Source: Haematobia irritans (taxonomy: Eukaryota > Arthropoda > Insecta > Diptera > Muscidae). Taken from it: DNA of 64,000 bases. Position 1 is the first letter of the stretch; the number at the start of each line of letters is the position of its first letter. Positions 60,301 to 63,287 of the stretch are shown here, one piece after another. The notes under the pieces are model-generated. The model was not told the DNA's origin. It ran no database searches and saw only the letters and a program-made list of their open reading frames with translations. Location of the stretch: assembly GCF_050003625.1 (NCBI RefSeq), contig NC_134398.1:71167635-71231634 (forward strand), read 5' to 3'. Position numbers and translations under genes: made by a program.

Positions 60301-61145
60301 CTTCAAAATGATGTTACTCGAAACTGGACCCAAAATGTTAGCTGAACATATTACCCGAATCGATATAGGACTATTGATTGAGGCTCCTTCGGATCTTCAA
60401 GCCGAAGCGGAGGTGGAGAATGAAAACGACTCCAATATTTTGGACTGTTGCGGTCTGGAAATATTGACTTTGCCTCAGGGTAAAATATTCCGGCAGGATT
60501 TGATTGAACGTACCCAATGCATGAAACTTATGGTGGCCGTAACAATACTCACATGCCAAACGGATTTGGATCGTGCAGAATTACTGAGTAAATGGATTCA
60601 GATGGCAGTTGAAACGAAAACTGCCTTGGGAAATCTTTTTGGATTTTCAGCTATAATGCTGGGACTTTGTATGCCGCAGGTAAGATCGACGCCGCTTGAG
60701 TATTGGCTGGTGTTATTGTAACTCTGTCTTCCTCACAGATTCAAAAACTTGATTCCGCTTGGCATTTGCTACGCCAGAAATATACGGATGATGCATTCAT
60801 GTTCGAAGCTAAACTTCGACCAACTCTGATCAGCATGAATGAATGTTCAAATCCACAAGCTCCGAATACAACAGTTCCTTACGTGCTCCTATATGCATTG
60901 CTTAAAGACCGCTCGGTTATTGATATACTACACTTCAATAATTCCAATGAAAAATCTTCGCTATACACTATGTGCATCACCTCGTGGGAGAGCAAAGCTG
61001 ACGATTTCGGAATGTACATCAATTATGCCCATTTGGATTCGTCTCGGCATTTCCTCAACAGTTTAAAATTGTATCGTAAAAATGCCAAGATTATATTGGA
61101 GGAGTCGGTGTCACGATTGGATGAACTGTTGAGTGATGCCTTCAG
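15118..61145 (+). CDS. CG9098: NSP-family adaptor (BCAR3/SH2D3C-like), SAM-SH2-CDC25-like, 8 exons, 3' end outside window
   Basis: Whole-gene entry; exons are listed separately. Splicing 15118-15304, 15377-15532, 26829-27024, 33891-34296, 58778-58880, 58941-60151, 60215-60679 and 60739-61145 gives an open frame of about 1043 residues, with phases 1,1,2,0,1,0,0 matching at every junction. Visible domains: SAM (about residues 47-110), SH2 (about 266-370, with FLIRD arginine near residue 289), a Gln/Ser/Pro-rich linker with a PPSPPPKP ligand near 637, and a CDC25/RasGEF-like region from about 754 onward. In mammals this family binds p130Cas through the CDC25-like domain and has weak or no exchange activity; it acts in the cytoplasm and at adhesions. 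That function is inferred by family. The gene symbol is from memory of the Drosophila member and was not checked. The C-terminal end, which should complete the Cas-binding domain, is not found before 64000. Confidence 0.85.
15377..15532 (+). CDS. CG9098: coding exon 2: remainder of SAM domain
   Basis: Acceptor TTGTTGTAG at 15368-15376, donor GTAGGT at 15533. The exon reads IFQKYP, then VEDLLDLDDAALKEMGV and HRSKMLSSL, which are the later helices of a SAM domain: the L-D-D-x-x-L-K-E-M-G-V segment followed by the H-R-x-K helix is diagnostic. It joins exon 1 after a 72-bp intron in phase 1. SAM domains mediate homo- or hetero-oligomerisation; the partner here is unknown. Mammalian BCAR3, as I remember it, lacks a SAM domain, so this is an invertebrate feature or an isoform difference. 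Confidence 0.8.
15815..16047. mobile_element. AATT-rich MITE with TA duplication
   Basis: TA|CACAAAAAAAAAATC at the left and TTTTTTTGTGTG|TA at the right. The body is a run of AATTAAAAAATTAATTG words and their complements. Confidence 0.65.
16074..17160 (-). pseudogene. Tc1-like transposase remnant
   Basis: Inverted, 17136-16954 encodes RGKPSKTLRKRDNLLV and then KKDPFKSSRQMSAEIGNVIS, the DNA-binding region of a Tc1-type transposase. Lower coordinates carry broken pieces: DNDPKLTSRFIKNWFQDND near 16760 and IENLWGELKHRIGNETF near 16660, the second and third catalytic neighbourhoods. TACACATGTGGTCAAATTA at 16072 looks like the outer terminal repeat. Several stops and frameshifts make it dead. 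Its N-terminal side runs into the MITE at 17255. Confidence 0.7.
17255..17785. mobile_element. AATT-rich MITE with TA duplication, long copy
   Basis: TA at 17253-17254 and 17786-17787 flank ends CACACAAAAAATATTTTTC and GTTTTTTCCGTG. The interior is almost wholly AATTGATCCAATTAATTTTT-type words, with TCAATCACGAAA repeated. No coding. Confidence 0.7.
18832..18922. other. two adjacent perfect hairpins
   Basis: 18832-18852 and 18857-18877 are exact 21-bp inverted arms around TTCG. 18883-18898 and 18907-18922 are exact 16-bp arms (GTTTTGCCGCTAAAAT) around 8 bp. The second hairpin recurs at 47010-47049. Confidence 0.85.
19782..19855 (+). other. tRNA-like module in TGTTTG MITE
   Basis: TAGGCCAGTGGTTAGTGTGC (A-box-like), CTTACAAACTG, and CTGTTCGAATCCCCGTCC (B box). 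Conserved in the younger ~976-bp copies as only the B-box half (for example 22725-22770). Confidence 0.6.
20305..21412. other. unassigned intron sequence with a degenerate foldback MITE (about 20777-21354)
   Basis: GCAGAGAAAAATG near 20780 and a right end TTCTTCTCTGCGTGC near 21340, with AACATTTT/ACCATGTT words, resemble the foldback at 45388-45637 but are strongly diverged. The remainder shows nothing. Confidence 0.4.
21415..21907. mobile_element. TA-targeting MITE (CACCGAAAAAAAGTG ends)
   Basis: TA|CACCGAAAAAAAGTGAAG at 21413 and TTTTTTTCTGTG|TA ending 21909. The body contains AGTTCAT and TGAACTAAA words shared with the CACTGAAAAA MITEs. Non-coding. Confidence 0.6.
21965..23862. repeat. 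long foldback (arms about 350 bp) split by a younger MITE
   Basis: 21965-22320 and 23505-23862 are inverted relatives: CACTAGTTTACA, TTTTGATCTGCTGAATTCGA, GAGATATCCCGTT and AAAATATCGATGC occur in order on one arm and inverted on the other, with about 15-20% divergence by eye. The centre holds a hairpin (ACTCGGCC...GGCCGAGT, 23367-23404) and the MITE at 22356-23331. Confidence 0.65.
22356..23331 (+). mobile_element. TGTTTG-rich MITE, 976-bp young form
   Basis: CTCGGATGAAAAAGAC to TTTTTTGTGAGCGTG, flanked by TA on both sides. Almost base-for-base the same as 38227-39205 and 61257-62230. It shares the 240-bp left and 350-bp right ends of the long form, but the middle is replaced by a segment with GGAGCGCTATTTAACAGGG and the B-box half of the tRNA-like module. 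Confidence 0.8.
24180..25300 (-). pseudogene. mariner-type transposase remnant interrupted by a MITE
   Basis: Inverted, 25297-25055 encodes KKDLDVKSFKIQLVQELKPN and then KIVFSDGAHLWFNG (first catalytic D region). Downstream pieces ANKQNFRF, PMHLEKIRIWVG and DMWFQQDGA (second D region) follow in broken frames to 24791. Beyond the MITE, 24272-24180 still reads SRSVAVNWR and YVKANVYIVG, with the third catalytic segment deleted between them. Order and spacing are those of insect mariner/Tc1 transposases. Confidence 0.7.
24273..24788. mobile_element. CACTGAAAAA-type MITE inserted in the mariner remnant
   Basis: TA|CACTCAAAAAAACAGTGAAC at the left and GTTCACTGTTTTTTCAGTG|TA at the right. Body contains GCCAATTTAACTTTATTTTAG, GTACGTTAGTTAAATTAAC and GCGTGATGCCAGCG. 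Related copies: 31856-32371, 32547-32977, 34870-35080 and 35906-36508. Confidence 0.75.
25315..25581. mobile_element. AATT-rich MITE with TA duplication
   Basis: TA|CACAACAAAAAATAA and TTGTTTTCTGTG|TA. Same word composition as 15815-16047. Confidence 0.65.
25629..25830 (-). mobile_element. tRNA-derived SINE, diverged
   Basis: Inverted it contains the head fragment CGCCCGCCTTGCATACA and the body blocks GTGAAACGCCGTTCGGAC, ATCGGGCAGCACT, as in the body at 29365-30045. The A-box part at 25790-25815 carries a local palindrome (TAGCCACC...GGCTA). Non-functional. Confidence 0.6.
25831..26828. other. intron sequence with no recognised feature
   Basis: Two overlapping open stretches (25776-25994 and 25955-26224) have no family resemblance. 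The polypyrimidine-poor tract before 26828 ends in TTTCAG. Confidence 0.4.
26829..27024 (+). CDS. CG9098: coding exon 3: linker rich in Ser, Asn and Arg
   Basis: Acceptor TTTCATTTCAG ends at 26828 and the donor is GTAAGT at 27025. The exon follows an 11.3-kb intron and joins exon 2 in phase 1 and exon 4 in phase 2. It encodes a polar linker (KRKNSCPAIRMSRG, then SDSQDLSIFRNTSYRSYPK and a KKRFTFGQSD segment) with no recognisable fold. Several R/K-x-x-S sites suggest phosphorylation, which is speculative. Exon status rests on open frame, good splice sites, phase agreement on both sides and a composition unlike the surrounding AT-rich repeats. Confidence 0.8.
27045..28650. other. intron sequence with degenerate MITE pieces
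   Basis: Around 27110-27390, CTCTTAAAACACGTTTG and ATTCCTTGTAG resemble an arm of the foldback at 45388-45637, and a neighbouring piece (about 27160-27300) resembles 50050-50705. The rest, 27400-28650, shows nothing I can name. Confidence 0.4.
28700..29260. promoter_or_regulatory. intronic non-repeat island with GAGA-type motif
   Basis: This stretch is less AT-rich than its neighbours and contains no recognised repeat. CTCTCTCGCTCTCT at 28909-28922 matches GAGA-factor sites. A 130-codon open stretch (28856-29248) spans it, but the translation has no domain and lacks flanking splice logic for the host gene. An intronic regulatory region is the cautious reading. Confidence 0.3.
29365..30045 (+). 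mobile_element. SINE body, interrupted by a hAT MITE
   Basis: 29365-29542 reads CGGTGGATTATCCCACCTCA, GCTGGTGACATTTCTGA, GGAACGCCGTTCGG and CATGGAATCGGGC; 29972-30045 continues with GTGGTATCACAATG, CTAAGTGAG and CATCGGGCTGTCACC. I remember this as a common muscid interspersed sequence. The tRNA-like head is missing here; the head plus first body bases occur at 62446-62560. Confidence 0.6.
29543..29971. mobile_element. hAT-like MITE nested in the SINE body
   Basis: Ends TAGTGTTGGG and CCCAACTCTA (inverted TAGAGTTGGG), 429 bp. The flanks TCCACCAC and TCCACTGC are an imperfect 8-bp duplication. GAACTAGTTC words are repeated near both ends. Confidence 0.7.
30184..30670. mobile_element. AATT-rich MITE
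   Basis: Left TA|CACATTTTTCAGATTC, right TATTTTCTGTG. The body parallels the long copy at 17255-17785 block by block (TCAATCACGAAAATGAT, TTGACTTAATT). Confidence 0.6.
30786..31242 (+). repeat. tandem array, 125-bp unit, about 3.6 copies
   Basis: TAAAGTCCTTTTCG occurs at 30815, 30941, 31066 and 31191. Each unit also has GGAGATATGG, CATATAAAAATTT and TTTGGGYGGAT. Units differ at few positions. It abuts a DINE-1-like type C fragment at 31243. Confidence 0.85.
31243..31780 (+). repeat. DINE-1-like type C fragment
   Basis: GGGTATAATAACATTGATC, ATTTTAGACCCCATAAA, CACCTCCTGAGTCGA and GTCCGTCCGTCTGTC match 7240-7390, followed by diverged internal text to about 31780. Confidence 0.6.
31856..32371 (-). 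mobile_element. CACTGAAAAA-type MITE
   Basis: CACTGAAAAAACAATGAACC to GTTCACTTTTTTTTGAGTG. Inverted relative to the copy at 24273-24788 and closely similar. Confidence 0.65.
32547..32977 (+). mobile_element. CACTGAAAAA-type MITE, internally deleted
   Basis: CACTCAAAAAAGTGATTCC to CGTTCACTTTTTATTGAGAG; GCCAATTTAACTTTATT and AACTTCGAATGGCAC are shared with the family. Confidence 0.6.
33240..33544 (+). promoter_or_regulatory. candidate alternative first exon / 5' UTR
   Basis: The stretch from about 33240 is less AT-rich than its surroundings, carries no repeat signature I recognise, and ends at a strong donor ATA|GTAAGT at 33545. The next acceptor is that of coding exon 4 at 33890, leaving a 346-bp intron. 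A transcript starting here would first meet an in-frame ATG at 33985 and would encode the SH2 and CDC25-like domains without the SAM domain. Inference only. Confidence 0.35.
33891..34296 (+). CDS. CG9098: coding exon 4: acidic linker and N-terminal half of SH2 domain
   Basis: Acceptor TTCATCATAG ends at 33890 and donor GTGAGT begins at 34297. The exon starts with an acidic, Ser/Asn-rich linker and then a helix-forming segment (LKKALEWELSLDS). The SH2 domain starts at HAWYHGPLPR; the GDFLIRD strand carries the conserved phosphotyrosine-binding arginine and YVLTCRTK is the next strand. The exon stops after HFVINK, in mid-domain, at phase 0. An internal ATG at 33985 (MENESSGCGG) would start a SAM-less isoform if the upstream first exon proposed at 33240-33544 is used. 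Confidence 0.93.
34870..35080 (+). repeat. CACTGAAAAA-type MITE, truncated
   Basis: TACACTCAAAAAAAGTGAACC and ACTTCGTATGGC are present; the right end is missing. Confidence 0.55.
35122..35895. repeat. foldback element, arms about 220 bp
   Basis: CAGCAAAAAAATTTGGAAG at the left and CTTCCAAACTTTTTTGCTGG at the right are inverted ends. The arms share GAAGTTCTTCCAAAAG/CTTTTGGAAG-type blocks, CTACCCAGGAAGTTCTTTT, CTTTTAATGGG and GAATTCATAAAATGGTA. The middle (about 35350-35680) is single copy. No coding. Confidence 0.75.
35906..36508 (-). mobile_element. CACTGAAAAA-type MITE carrying a ~150-bp insertion
   Basis: CACACTGAAAAAACAGTTAAC to ATTCACTTTTTTTGAGTGTA. A segment at about 36047-36192 (GGGCTTGTTC to GAACGGGCCC) interrupts the family sequence, with GGGC ends. 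Confidence 0.65.
36509..36980. other. intron spacer without recognised feature
   Basis: No repeat family or coding signal found. Confidence 0.35.
36981..37145. repeat. right-end fragment of a TGTTTG-rich MITE
   Basis: ATATGTTTGAAAATATATATG, GAATATGTTTCGG and GGCGATTTTTTGAGGGTGTA match the right terminus of the family. Confidence 0.55.
37408..39250 (+). pseudogene. mariner transposase, broken
   Basis: ATG at 37408 (MEK...), then a frameshift into GLSGQEIHNDMVNVLGD. The helix-turn-helix region is APSYATVKNWVAEFKRGRTS with RIKVREIANIMGIS; LSARWVPHLLT is the linker. TVDEKWIHHYT carries the first catalytic D. At 38004 a TAG replaces the W of the usual T-V-F-W-D. Another frameshift precedes LQPLDQLN. 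FHQDNAPAHKS carries the second D; the third (SPDLAPSD) lies after the inserted MITE. Resembles the mellifera-like mariners by memory. Dead on at least four counts. Confidence 0.8.
38227..39205 (+). mobile_element. TGTTTG-rich MITE, 979-bp young form, inserted in mariner
   Basis: CACGGATGAAAAAGAC to TTTTTTGTGAGCGTG. CA (38225-38226 and 39206-39207) is duplicated; removing the element and one CA restores the reading frame Asp-His-Pro-Pro of the host mariner. Nearly identical to 22356-23331 and 61257-62230. Confidence 0.85.
39240..39350. repeat. TGTTTG-rich MITE fragment
   Basis: ACTGAAACAAAATATGCTCGC, ATATATATGTTTGAAACAG and ATATGTTTAGG are present; the element has lost its ends. Confidence 0.45.
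39678..42953 (+). mobile_element. TGTTTG-rich MITE short form, split by the 2.86-kb element
   Basis: Without the inserted element the left end reads TA|CACGGACGAAGAAC and the right end (42953) TTTTTTGAGGGTG|TA, about 416 bp. The inserted 2860-bp element sits after the first two bases of the left terminus. Confidence 0.65.
39680..42539 (+). mobile_element. 2.86-kb non-coding TA/CA-targeting element, copy 1
   Basis: CACTGAAAAAACAGTGAACC to CACTTTTTTTTCTGTG. CA is duplicated at 39678-39679 and 42540-42541. Inside are at least four blocks with CTTACCAATTCTCTATTAAA (near 40540, 40995, 41226, 41399), a (CA)n tract at 41828-41851 and a less AT-rich segment, 41665-42000. No transposase. Closely similar to 53138-55909. 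Confidence 0.75.
43129..43591 (+). mobile_element. TGTTTG-rich MITE, 463-bp short form
   Basis: TA|CACGGACGAAAAGGAC to TTTTTTAGGGTG|TA. It consists of little more than the two terminal word-rich regions. Confidence 0.75.
43592..44663. other. mixed repeat debris
   Basis: 43690-43800 is an inverted TGTTTG-MITE left end (CCAAACATGTTATAC, GCACTTAAAAATAATG). About 43860-44110 resembles part of the 50050-50705 MITE. 44380-44640 repeats the CTTTTGTTAGAGTTTTTTGA block of the long TGTTTG MITE. No gene. Confidence 0.45.
45388..45637. repeat. foldback MITE, 250 bp
   Basis: CACCCAGAGAAGGAATATG at the left and CATATTCCTTCTCTGCGTG at the right; arms of about 90-100 bp share TGATCACCTCAAACATGTTT and AGCAAAATGTTATTTTTG. 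Confidence 0.75.
45652..47140 (-). mobile_element. TGTTTG-rich MITE, long form, left end truncated
   Basis: Inverted copy of about 18830-20304: CACCCTCAAAAAAAATCGC at 45652, tRNA-like module inverted at about 46083-46163, second tRNA-like module on + at 46265-46326 (with intact B box), the 16-bp hairpin at 47010-47049. It continues beyond the 18-kb copy's hairpin into CGTCAACTCCTCTTGGAC, also seen near 10080. Confidence 0.7.
46265..46326 (+). other. tRNA-like module with A and B boxes
   Basis: AGTGGTTGGTCGTCCGCC, TTGCGTGACAGGGGACC and TGGGTTCGATCCCTGC form the D-arm, anticodon-arm and T-arm order of a tRNA-derived SINE head. Opposite in orientation to the other module in the same element. 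Confidence 0.55.
47141..47683. other. unassigned spacer
   Basis: A short piece near 47315-47360 (GGATTTCGATCGCAATTATT) matches DINE-1-like type C at 7408-7440. Nothing else. Confidence 0.4.
47684..49624 (+). repeat. DINE-1-like type A element, full length
   Basis: Starts TTTATACCCTCCATCATAGG, has GTAACACATCGAAATATTGC, CCCCATAAAGTATATATATT and (GTCC)n at 47813-47833. Six internal units are marked by GCCCCCATATAA at exactly 153-bp spacing (47956, 48109, 48262, 48415, 48568, 48721). It ends GGCCTGGCCGAACTTACGGC...CTTGTT. Long open stretches on the minus strand here arise because 153 is a multiple of three. Confidence 0.75.
48886..49380 (+). repeat. TTTCTATAGAAAATTTTGTC tandem array nested in the type A element
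   Basis: Two blocks, each opened by ATGGTTGCCACT (48888, 49127), of 28-29-bp units (TTTCTATAGAAA palindrome plus ATTTTGTCAAAATTTTA). The same vocabulary is in the hAT-like MITE at 8700-8960. Confidence 0.7.
49728..50000 (+). repeat. DINE-1-like type C fragment
   Basis: GAACAAACACTGTTGAATTTG, GATATAGCCCCCATATACATG and CGGTTCAGATTTAGATATAG match 7470-7700. Confidence 0.55.
50050..50705. mobile_element. TA-targeting MITE, 656 bp
   Basis: TA|CACTGAAAAAAATATTGTCG to GCTTTTTTTTAGTG|TA. The region with GTCAATGAAGTCGTATTGTC and TTAAAAATGGGTATC is found inverted and truncated inside the long TGTTTG MITE (18600-18820). Confidence 0.65.
50706..51180. other. remaining interior of the Transib-like insertion
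   Basis: AT-rich. A minus-strand open stretch, 51121-50927 (MDVPIEITIEHLGKYKSK...), has a plausible basic composition but no family that I recognise; it could be residual element coding sequence. Confidence 0.35.
51637..52829 (+). repeat. DINE-1-like type B element, full length
   Basis: TATACCCTTCACCACTACTG, palindromic GGGTATAATAAG, GTAACGCCAAGAAGG, (GTCT)n at 51775-51800, internal units with ATTTAGATATAG at 51921, 52063, 52215 and 52369, and the AGTCGGCCCCGCCCGACTTT stem before CTTACTTGTTT. Inserted in a T-run inside the C-terminal codons of the Tc1 gene. Confidence 0.75.
52830..56220 (-). pseudogene. Tc1-like transposase, split
   Basis: 56214-55912 encodes WKRVICPDESKFNRFPSDGK (first catalytic D), WRRPGD, VKHGGGRIIVWGCF and LQKIDGIM, then LPEFVDKSAY. 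The frame resumes at 53137 with SEDEVVFQQDGDPKPSAK (second D) and LDLNPIVNLWSIVG (third residue region, D-L-N-P-I), then ELVESMGKRIN. An in-frame stop sits just before LDLNP (53027) and another near 52947. The last residues continue beyond the DINE-like element to a stop near 51620. Confidence 0.8.
53138..55909 (+). mobile_element. 2.77-kb non-coding TA-targeting element, copy 2
   Basis: CACTGAAAAACAGTGAACC to CACTTTTTTTTCTGTG. TA is duplicated (53136-53137, 55910-55911); excision with one TA restores the Tc1 frame. Relative to copy 1 it lacks about 140 bp (the (CA)n region) and has about 55 extra bases near 54535-54590 that look like a DINE-type 5' end. Confidence 0.8.
56561..57591 (+). pseudogene. 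LINE (jockey/LOA-type) endonuclease fragment
   Basis: The frame open from before 56620 to 57591 encodes the second half of an apurinic-like endonuclease: VSSVYMGHD, then MGCDANAHHSIWGSSD (catalytic D-x-N), EVLDITLAS and SDHRYISF (catalytic S-D-H). A linker with PPWWSTELGNMRKSCRKLFN follows, which in these elements precedes the reverse transcriptase. Near 57480 the homologous text shifts frame (PGFIKTSEGNWTTSSEETL in another frame), and sequence stops by about 57590. The first part of the endonuclease and the reverse transcriptase are missing. Confidence 0.75.
57628..58209 (+). pseudogene. pogo/Tigger-like transposase C-terminal fragment
   Basis: The frame is open from 57628 (after TAG 57625) to TAA at 58209. 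It reads FWKKFSIRKAIGIISDSWEE, then NGVWRKIWPGCV, VRHEISDLARESNFEGMEE, DINELLFSHNRELSNEELLQ, and LDQFFVKENR near the end. The W-K-x-L-W-P, D-x-x-E-L-L-x-x-H-x-x-E-L-T/S-N-E-E-L-x-x-L-E and L-x-x-F-F blocks are the C-terminal tail of Tigger/jerky-type pogo transposases. The CENPB-type DNA-binding and DDE parts are absent, so it is a fragment joined to the LINE debris at about 57600. Confidence 0.7.
58210..58437. other. 3' flank of the pogo-like fragment with a hairpin
   Basis: AATAAA-type signals (58262) follow the stop. CTTTGCGTCG (58379-58388) and CGACGCAAAG (58409-58418) form a 10-bp stem. Terminal repeats of a pogo element are not recognised. Confidence 0.45.
58438..58725 (+). repeat. TGTTTG-rich MITE right-half fragment
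   Basis: AATAATTTCTTCTACAATG, GAAAAAGGTACTAAGAAC and GTGGAAGTGAGAAAGATG match the young MITE at 61695-61775; the end reads TTTTTTTGCGTGTA. It lies 50 bp before coding exon 5. Confidence 0.6.
58778..58880 (+). CDS. CG9098: coding exon 5: C-terminal part of SH2 domain
   Basis: The acceptor TTTTATTTTTCAG ends at 58777 and the donor GTAAGA starts at 58881. This 103-bp exon reads ILVQPETVYERVQYQFEE and then FDAIPDLITFYVGSG, the loop and second helix of an SH2 domain; D-A-I-P-D-L-I-x-F-Y-V is typical. It joins exon 4 in phase 0 across a 24.5-kb intron and exon 6 in phase 1 across a 60-bp intron. The sequence just upstream, about 58440-58720, is repeat-derived and is not exon. Confidence 0.93.
58941..60151 (+). 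CDS. CG9098: coding exon 6: end of SH2 and long low-complexity linker
   Basis: The acceptor AACCATTCAG ends at 58940 and the donor GTGAGT begins at 60152. The first codons (GKSISLASGARIQYPCNRNYPLSFYG) complete the SH2 domain. The rest, about 375 residues, is disordered linker: Gln-rich stretches, a Ser/Pro block followed by basic residues (KKQRSQS), and a proline-rich motif PPSPPPKPNRS around 59802 that fits a class of SH3 ligands. NSP proteins use such linkers for phosphorylation and SH3 partners. There is no stop or frameshift across 1211 bp. Confidence 0.93.
60215..60679 (+). CDS. CG9098: coding exon 7: CDC25/RasGEF-like domain, first part
   Basis: The acceptor TTCTCTCACTAG ends at 60214 and the donor GTAAGA begins at 60680. 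The exon has 155 whole codons and phase 0 at both ends. It reads GPKMLAEHITRIDIGLL, GKIFRQDLIERTQCMKLMVA and DLDRAELLSKWIQMAVETKTALGNLF, then IMLGLCMPQ. The R-A-x-L-L-x-K-W-I and L-G-N-L-F-x-F-x-A-I-M-x-G-L blocks are the conserved core of NSP CDC25-like domains, which adopt a closed GEF fold that binds the focal-adhesion-targeting domain of p130Cas family proteins. Confidence 0.93.
60739..61145 (+). CDS. CG9098: coding exon 8: CDC25/RasGEF-like domain, second part
   Basis: The acceptor TTCCTCACAG ends at 60738 after a 59-bp intron and the donor GTAAGA follows at 61146. The exon reads IQKLDSAWHLLRQKYTDDAF, then VPYVLLYALLKDRSV and LDSSRHFLNSLKLYRKNAKIILE, ending in SRLDELLSDAF. It continues exon 7 in phase 0 and ends in phase 2, so at least one more coding exon must exist. 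Nothing from 61146 to 64000 looks like it, so the 3' end lies beyond the window. Confidence 0.93.
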
Positions 61146-61256
61146 GTAAGATACATGCTAAAATTACGATATGAATTATTAGGATTTTAGGTCCCACTTA
61201 AAAAATCATGCTAGATTAAGTTGAGAAGAGAAGTTGAATCATCTCCGCCTCATATA

Positions 61257-62230
61257 CACGGATGAAAAAGACTGTTTTTCATATGTTTGGCTATAAACAT
61301 TATATGTTTGGAACACAAATTTTTAAACACAATATTTTTGAGTGCAAGCATATAATGTTCATAAACTAGCATAACATGTTTGGGACATATATGTTAATAT
61401 GTTAGAACATATTATGTTTGGGACATAAAATGTTTATAAATATAATATGCTTGGATGCAAACATTTATTAATTTAGAAATAGCCTATAAACATATATGTG
61501 TTTAGTAGCTTGGAGCGCTATTTAACAGGGAGCGATATTGAATTAAGTTGGTGGTTGTTGCTTGTTATTACAAAATTAACATTTTATTTTTCCTTGGGTA
61601 ATTGATCAGCTACTTCTTTGATCCTTACTGTGTGGTCCGCTGTTCGAATCCCCGTCCGGCAAAAGGTAGAATTAAAATAAAAAAAAATCATAAAATTGAA
61701 TAATTTCTTCTACAATGTTTGTATTACAGAAAAAGGTGCTAAGAACAAAAAAAATCTCGTGGAAGTGAGAAAGATGTCGGGGAATATACAATTGGGCAGA
61801 AACAAAATTTTGAGCATTAAGGTCGAAAACCTATGTTGTTAGCACCTATATTACCTGTTTATTTTCATAATTCATTATGATTGTAAATAAATAAATAAAT
61901 AAATAAAATTTTGAGCACAATATTGTTTGGGAGAATTTTTTTAAGCATATAATATTTTTGGGTGCAAAATGCTTCCAAACATATTATATGGTCACATAAT
62001 AACATATTGTTTTTTGGAAGACAACATTATTGAATTTGGATGCAAAAATACAAAATGTTTGGAACTTAGACTACCCAAACATATATTGTTTAGACCAATA
62101 TGCTTTCAAACATATTATATATTGGTAGAGATCAAACATATAAATGTTTGGGCAATACCCAAAAATGTATATGCTTGAAGCAAAATATGTTTGGGAGTAT
62201 ATGTTACAGAAGCGATTTTTTGTGAGGGTG
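61257..62230 (+). mobile_element. TGTTTG-rich MITE, 974-bp young form
   Basis: TA|CACGGATGAAAAAGAC to TTTTTTGTGAGGGTG|TA. Third near-identical copy; it lies in the intron after coding exon 8. Confidence 0.85.
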
Positions 62231-62445
62231 TAGACAAACCGTAGACCGATTGTTATGCCCTCTGGCATTGATTTTAATTTAGAAACAAATTGTCAAATTT
62301 AGAACCAAACTTAATATCATATCTCTTCACAAATTACAATATCTGTATCGTGTGAAGGCGGGCCAGTGAAAGAGGAAATGCCCGAATTTTCCCAGCCCGC
62401 CCTGAATTTGTAACCGACGGTCATATTGATCCAATACAAAAGATT

Positions 62446-62570
62446 GGGAGCCATTGTAGCGCAATGTATAGCACGCCCGTCTTGCATACACAAGGTCGTG
62501 GGTTCAATCCCCGTTTCAACCGAACACCAACAAGTTTTTCAACGGTGGATAATTCCCTCTCAGTATCTAC
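62446..62570 (+). mobile_element. tRNA-derived SINE, head and start of body
   Basis: GGAGCCATTGTAGCGCAATG (A box), CCCGTCTTGCATACACAAGG (anticodon-arm position) and GTGGGTTCAATCCCCG (B box), followed by GAACACCAACAAGTTTTTCA and CGGTGGATAATTCCCTC, the beginning of the body seen at 29365. Truncated about 45 bp into the body. Confidence 0.7.
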
Positions 62571-62759
62571 AAATCAGTTTAGCTATCGAACAATATTCTA
62601 CTTATGAATTTTGTTACCTTTGTTCATTCCCAGTTGGAAAATGTCGTGAGTCTCATGACTTTGTCGTGAGTCACGTGAATTGTCGTGAATCATGCGTCAT
62701 TAAAAATGGTTCGTGCGTTAGTACTGGTTTTCATTTCGTGAATATGCCTTATTTGCACT

Positions 62760-63262
62760 AAATTTTGTATCAGCAGTACAAGCAGTAACTTCGTCAAGTA
62801 TGCTAAATTTGATTGAAATTGGTTCAAATTTAGAAATAGCCCATATTTATTTTCTTCCGAATTTGGCTAAAATAGCCAAAAATATTCACATTTGCCTTGC
62901 AAAATCACCTCTGCTAATTCCAAAAATTGTAGAAATTAATCAAAGTCAAAATCTCCTATACCTCTAACACATATCTATCAACCGATAAATCATAAATGCA
63001 CTTTTGCACAAAGTTGCATAAAAATGGCTTTAGATTTAAAATTTTCCATATTTTTTTACTAACACTTTGTTTCAGCCCAGGCCATTAGCCGATTTAAATT
63101 TTAAGTCAAGAGATTTTGTAGAAGTCTAAAAAATTTTGTGAATATAAACCTTTATAACAACAAATTTGAAGGATTTGAGATAAATCGAAAATGTGGATTC
63201 ACAAAGTGGTGCAGGGTATAAAATGGTCGACCCCGCCCGACTTTAGACTTTCCTTAATTGTT
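62760..63262 (+). repeat. DINE-1-like type B element, 3' part
   Basis: GGTTCAAATTTAGAAATAGCC, the block with AAATCATAAATGCACTTTTGC, and TGGTGCAGGGTATAAAATGG, CCCCGCCCGACTTTAGAC, TTGTTT match the end of 51637-52829. Confidence 0.65.
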
Positions 63263-63287
63263 TGTCCTAAATTTAAATTTAATCCTA

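Noticed and set aside
60680..60738. Continuation of exon 7 through VRSTPLEYW and a second gene starting at 60703
   Set aside because: The 59 bp have GTAAGA...CACAG borders and contain a stop in the exon 7 frame; removing them joins MPQ to IQKLD, the conserved NSP sequence.
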